22,370 nt of DNA, from NCBI GenBank assembly GCA_000434475.1, contig FR879520.1, positions 1 through 22,370 of the forward strand, given 5' to 3'. Position numbers and translations under genes: made by a program. Shown piece by piece: positions 20,761-22,370 of the stretch; within the stretch, counting starts at the first letter, position 1, and the number at the start of each line of letters is the position of its first letter. This DNA comes from Dialister sp. CAG:486. Its GTDB lineage: Bacteria; Bacillota; Negativicutes; Veillonellales; Dialisteraceae. The notes beneath the pieces are model-generated. The model saw nothing but the letters and a program-made list of their open reading frames with translations, did not search any database and was not told the origin of the DNA.

Positions 20761-21203
20761 ACATACATCCCGCCTCTCCCTACGAGTTTCGCCATGGTGG
20801 CGAACTGCACGCCGAACGTCGTCATCTTGAATGCAGCCCAGCCATTCAGGTCATTGAGTGCCGATTCGTCCCTGGAGTAGGATACGCCGTCAGCGCTCTC
20901 GCTGGTGACCATACCGGCTGAGGATGCAGATGCCAGCACCTGCGAGGCGTCCGTCCCTTCCGGCTGCATAGACTGCAGGTACAGAGTGCAGAAGTGGGCG
21001 ATGAATAAACCAATCGCCGCCTTCCACATCCGGTTGAAGCGCTTGTAATTGACGCAGGACAGCCCGAGGTCTACGTACATGTCCAGCGCCGCATCCGGAA
21101 TCGCGCCTCTGAATTGCGGGTACAACAGAAGAAATGACTCCTTGGTGTACTCCGGATGTTCTTCTTTCTTAATGTTCGAAGCCTGCGAAACGATCCCAAT
21201 CAT
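20754..21203 (-). CDS. DUF4054 head-tail connector protein
   Basis: A 149-residue protein with YTKESFLLLYPQFRGAIPDAALDMYVDLGLSCVN, an A-A-I-G-L-F-I-A-H-F central helix, and VTSESADGVSYSRDESALNDLNGWAAFKMTTFGVQFATMAKL at its end, which is the DUF4054 pattern. DUF4054 proteins are small connectors between portal and tail in phages that also carry DUF2184 capsid and DUF3383 sheath genes. AGAGGTGA precedes the ATG at 21203. Confidence 0.8.
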   Translation of the reverse strand: MIGIVSQASNIKKEEHPEYTKESFLLLYPQFRGAIPDAALDMYVDLGLSCVNYKRFNRMWKAAIGLFIAHFCTLYLQSMQPEGTDASQVLASASSAGMVTSESADGVSYSRDESALNDLNGWAAFKMTTFGVQFATMAKLVGRGGMYVW

Positions 21204-21227
21204 TGACAGTCACCTCTATTCTGCAGG

Positions 21228-21476
21228 TTAGCCTTCAGCGGATTCCTCAGCTTTCTTGGCGCGTGTTCTTTTGGCCTTCGCTACAGCCACTTCGGCATCT
21301 TTGTCGCTGCCGTTTCCCTTGACCTCGATGATGTCTCCATCAGAAAGGGCGAGGTCATAGAGGATGGTTTCGCGGATCCAGTCCGGCGCTTCTTCCAGAA
21401 TGCCGCCTCCCTTGGTGATGAAGGAACCACCGATGACGTTTTTGAACATGAACTTTCTCTTGGAAATAATAAGCAT
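21228..21476 (-). CDS. Small protein downstream of the capsid gene
   Basis: An 82-residue protein: a short beta-rich segment (KFMFKNVIGGSFITKGGGILEEAPDWIRETILYDLALSDGDIIEVKG) and a Lys/Ala/Glu-rich helical tail (KAKRTRAKKAEESAEG). It starts 21 bases after the capsid stop, with GGAGG properly placed. The position suggests a head-stabilising or decoration protein, but no family is recognised. Confidence 0.65.
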   Translation of the reverse strand: MLIISKRKFMFKNVIGGSFITKGGGILEEAPDWIRETILYDLALSDGDIIEVKGNGSDKDAEVAVAKAKRTRAKKAEESAEG

Positions 21477-21497
21477 GGTTTCCTCCGGGATTAGAAC

Positions 21498-22370
21498 TCA
21501 GATGCCGTCGATGTAACGGACCGGCTGGTAGTAGTTGAACTTCACCTGACCAATCTGCGCTGCGTAGAGAGTATCGTAGGCAGCTGCAGAAAGGTTCGGG
21601 GAGGACATGGCGCGTGTGATCGGAACAGTAATGTCGAAGTTGACCTTGTCCTCATCATTCACATACGCTACCATGCGATCGGTCTGCCCAGCGCCGGCCT
21701 TGATGCACCAACGGGATGGATAGATGGAAATCGAGCGTCCCTGATTCTTAGCGATATTATTGTTCATCAGGTATTCCAGCAGAGAGCAGTTGCCGGCTTC
21801 AGAAACCTTGCGTGTCACGAGCAGGGTGTACTGCTGCGGCGGGATCAGGATGTGATTCGGCATACCGTCAAGGTCGTATTCGGATGCCACCCATGCTGCG
21901 GTGATTGCCTGGTTGATATCGTCCAAGATTTCATCCGGAGTCTTATCCTTCCATGTCGCCTTTCCGGATGCACCATTGTCTGCGGTTGCGACCACGACAT
22001 TCGGATCGTTTACGAGGCCTGTGGTGCCGAGCTTCTCGAAGCCTTTGTAGACGTTCATGTCCAGAGACTTGTTGTAGTTGAGGCGGATGCCCTTATTCAG
22101 CATATCCTCAAGGCTGCGGCCGATCTGCTTGGCTTTCGCCATATCCACGAAGTTAATGCGCATCATGTGCATCCAGGTGAATACCTTGTACAGATTCTTT
22201 TCTGTGCTGACCTGCATGACGGGGATCGTGTTGGACGCGGTGCCTACGATAGAGAGGTCATTCGGTCCCGTGGTTCCATAATCTACGTTGTAGGTGGAGG
22301 TGTATTCTACCCATCCGCCGCCTGTCTTGGCCACCATGTCTCGCTGCCAGGTGACACTGGTGAGCGGTTC
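21498..22370 (-). CDS. Major capsid protein (DUF2184), N-terminus missing
   Basis: 290 residues are visible. The frame is open to the window edge and continues beyond, so the first methionine at 22337 is internal. Characteristic parts: STYNVDYGTTGPNDLSIVGTASNTIPVMQVSTEKN, FTWMHMMRINFVDMAKAKQIGRSLEDMLNKGIRLNYNKSLDMNVYKGFEKLGTTGLVNDPNV, with the G-L-x-N-x-P pattern of DUF2184 capsids, and a C-terminal VNFDITVPITRAMSSPNLSAAAYDTLYAAQIGQVKFNYYQPVRYIDGI. It belongs to the HK97-type capsid fold group used by contractile phages with DUF4054 connectors. Presence of a capsid gene argues for a phage rather than a tailocin. Confidence 0.85.
   Translation of the reverse strand, partial: EPLTSVTWQRDMVAKTGGGWVEYTSTYNVDYGTTGPNDLSIVGTASNTIPVMQVSTEKNLYKVFTWMHMMRINFVDMAKAKQIGRSLEDMLNKGIRLNYNKSLDMNVYKGFEKLGTTGLVNDPNVVVATADNGASGKATWKDKTPDEILDDINQAITAAWVASEYDLDGMPNHILIPPQQYTLLVTRKVSEAGNCSLLEYLMNNNIAKNQGRSISIYPSRWCIKAGAGQTDRMVAYVNDEDKVNFDITVPITRAMSSPNLSAAAYDTLYAAQIGQVKFNYYQPVRYIDGI

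Larger units (their letters stand above)
3378..22370 (-). mobile_element. Prophage of a contractile-tailed phage, partial
   Basis: All 26 or so genes of this block lie on one strand with tiny gaps and follow one morphogenesis order: capsid, connectors, terminator, sheath, tube, chaperone, tape measure, baseplate, spike, fibres, regulator, lysis. The end near ftsY is in the window. The other end, with portal, terminase, replication genes, integrase and repressor, lies beyond the right edge. The capsid gene shows it is not just a tailocin. Whether it is intact cannot be judged from here. Confidence 0.9.

Noticed and set aside
3378..22370. Tailocin (phage-tail bacteriocin) instead of a prophage
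   Set aside because: A major capsid gene and a full set of head-tail connectors are present, which tailocins lack.

Overview
The window holds the edge of a chromosome of what looks like a diderm Firmicute (class Negativicutes, such as Megasphaera, Dialister, Selenomonas or Mitsuokella relatives), with a large part of a contractile-tailed (myovirus) prophage beside it. The assignment is an inference. It rests on strong GGAGG-type ribosome binding sites, moderate-to-high GC, a compact FtsY without a long acidic N-terminus, and a possible spanin gene, which only makes sense in a host with an outer membrane. No rRNA, tRNA or integrase is present to settle the taxonomy or the phage ends.

Bases 1-3240 are host sequence, all genes on the minus strand: a LysR-family regulator (81-947) closed by a bidirectional terminator, a 415-bp gene-free stretch full of short inverted and direct repeats, a YgjP/DUF45-type zinc metallopeptidase (1363-2061), a second repeat-rich intergenic region, and ftsY (2250-3194). 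The two intergenic regions share a core of about 20 bp (17/20 identical), each flanked by inverted arms, which points to a dispersed host repeat family.

From about 3378 to the right edge the sequence is prophage, also entirely on the minus strand, so the phage reads from right to left. From the right: major capsid protein (DUF2184, cut by the window edge), a small protein, DUF4054 head-tail connector, gp10-like tail completion protein, neck protein, tail terminator, DUF3383 tail sheath, DUF3277 tail tube, a tail assembly chaperone pair joined by a very good candidate -1 programmed frameshift, a tape measure protein with an embedded tail lysozyme, Dit-like protein, baseplate plug, hub, gpV/gp138-type spike, PAAR tip, gp25-like wedge, gpJ wedge, DUF2612 protein, two tail fibre proteins and a low-GC accessory protein. 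Then follow a small sigma-region-4-like DNA-binding protein, a module of three small proteins of unknown function, an intrinsic terminator, and a lysis cassette (small membrane protein, two-TM holin candidate with an EF-hand-like loop, lysozyme-type endolysin). The last phage gene, with its own TATAAT promoter, encodes a signal-peptide/coiled-coil protein whose DNA is open in a second frame across nearly its whole length.

The genes form a coherent programme: head completion, then a contractile tail built around a tape measure, a baseplate with plug, hub, spike and PAAR needle, receptor-binding fibres, and lysis genes at the end. Most neighbouring genes overlap by 4-17 bp or are separated by little more than a ribosome binding site, as in one long late operon. 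The observations most worth following are the frameshift signal at 17155-17190, the doubly open spanin-like locus at 3378-3857, the holin candidate with an EF-hand-like loop, the terminator placed directly before the lysis genes, and the host intergenic repeat family.
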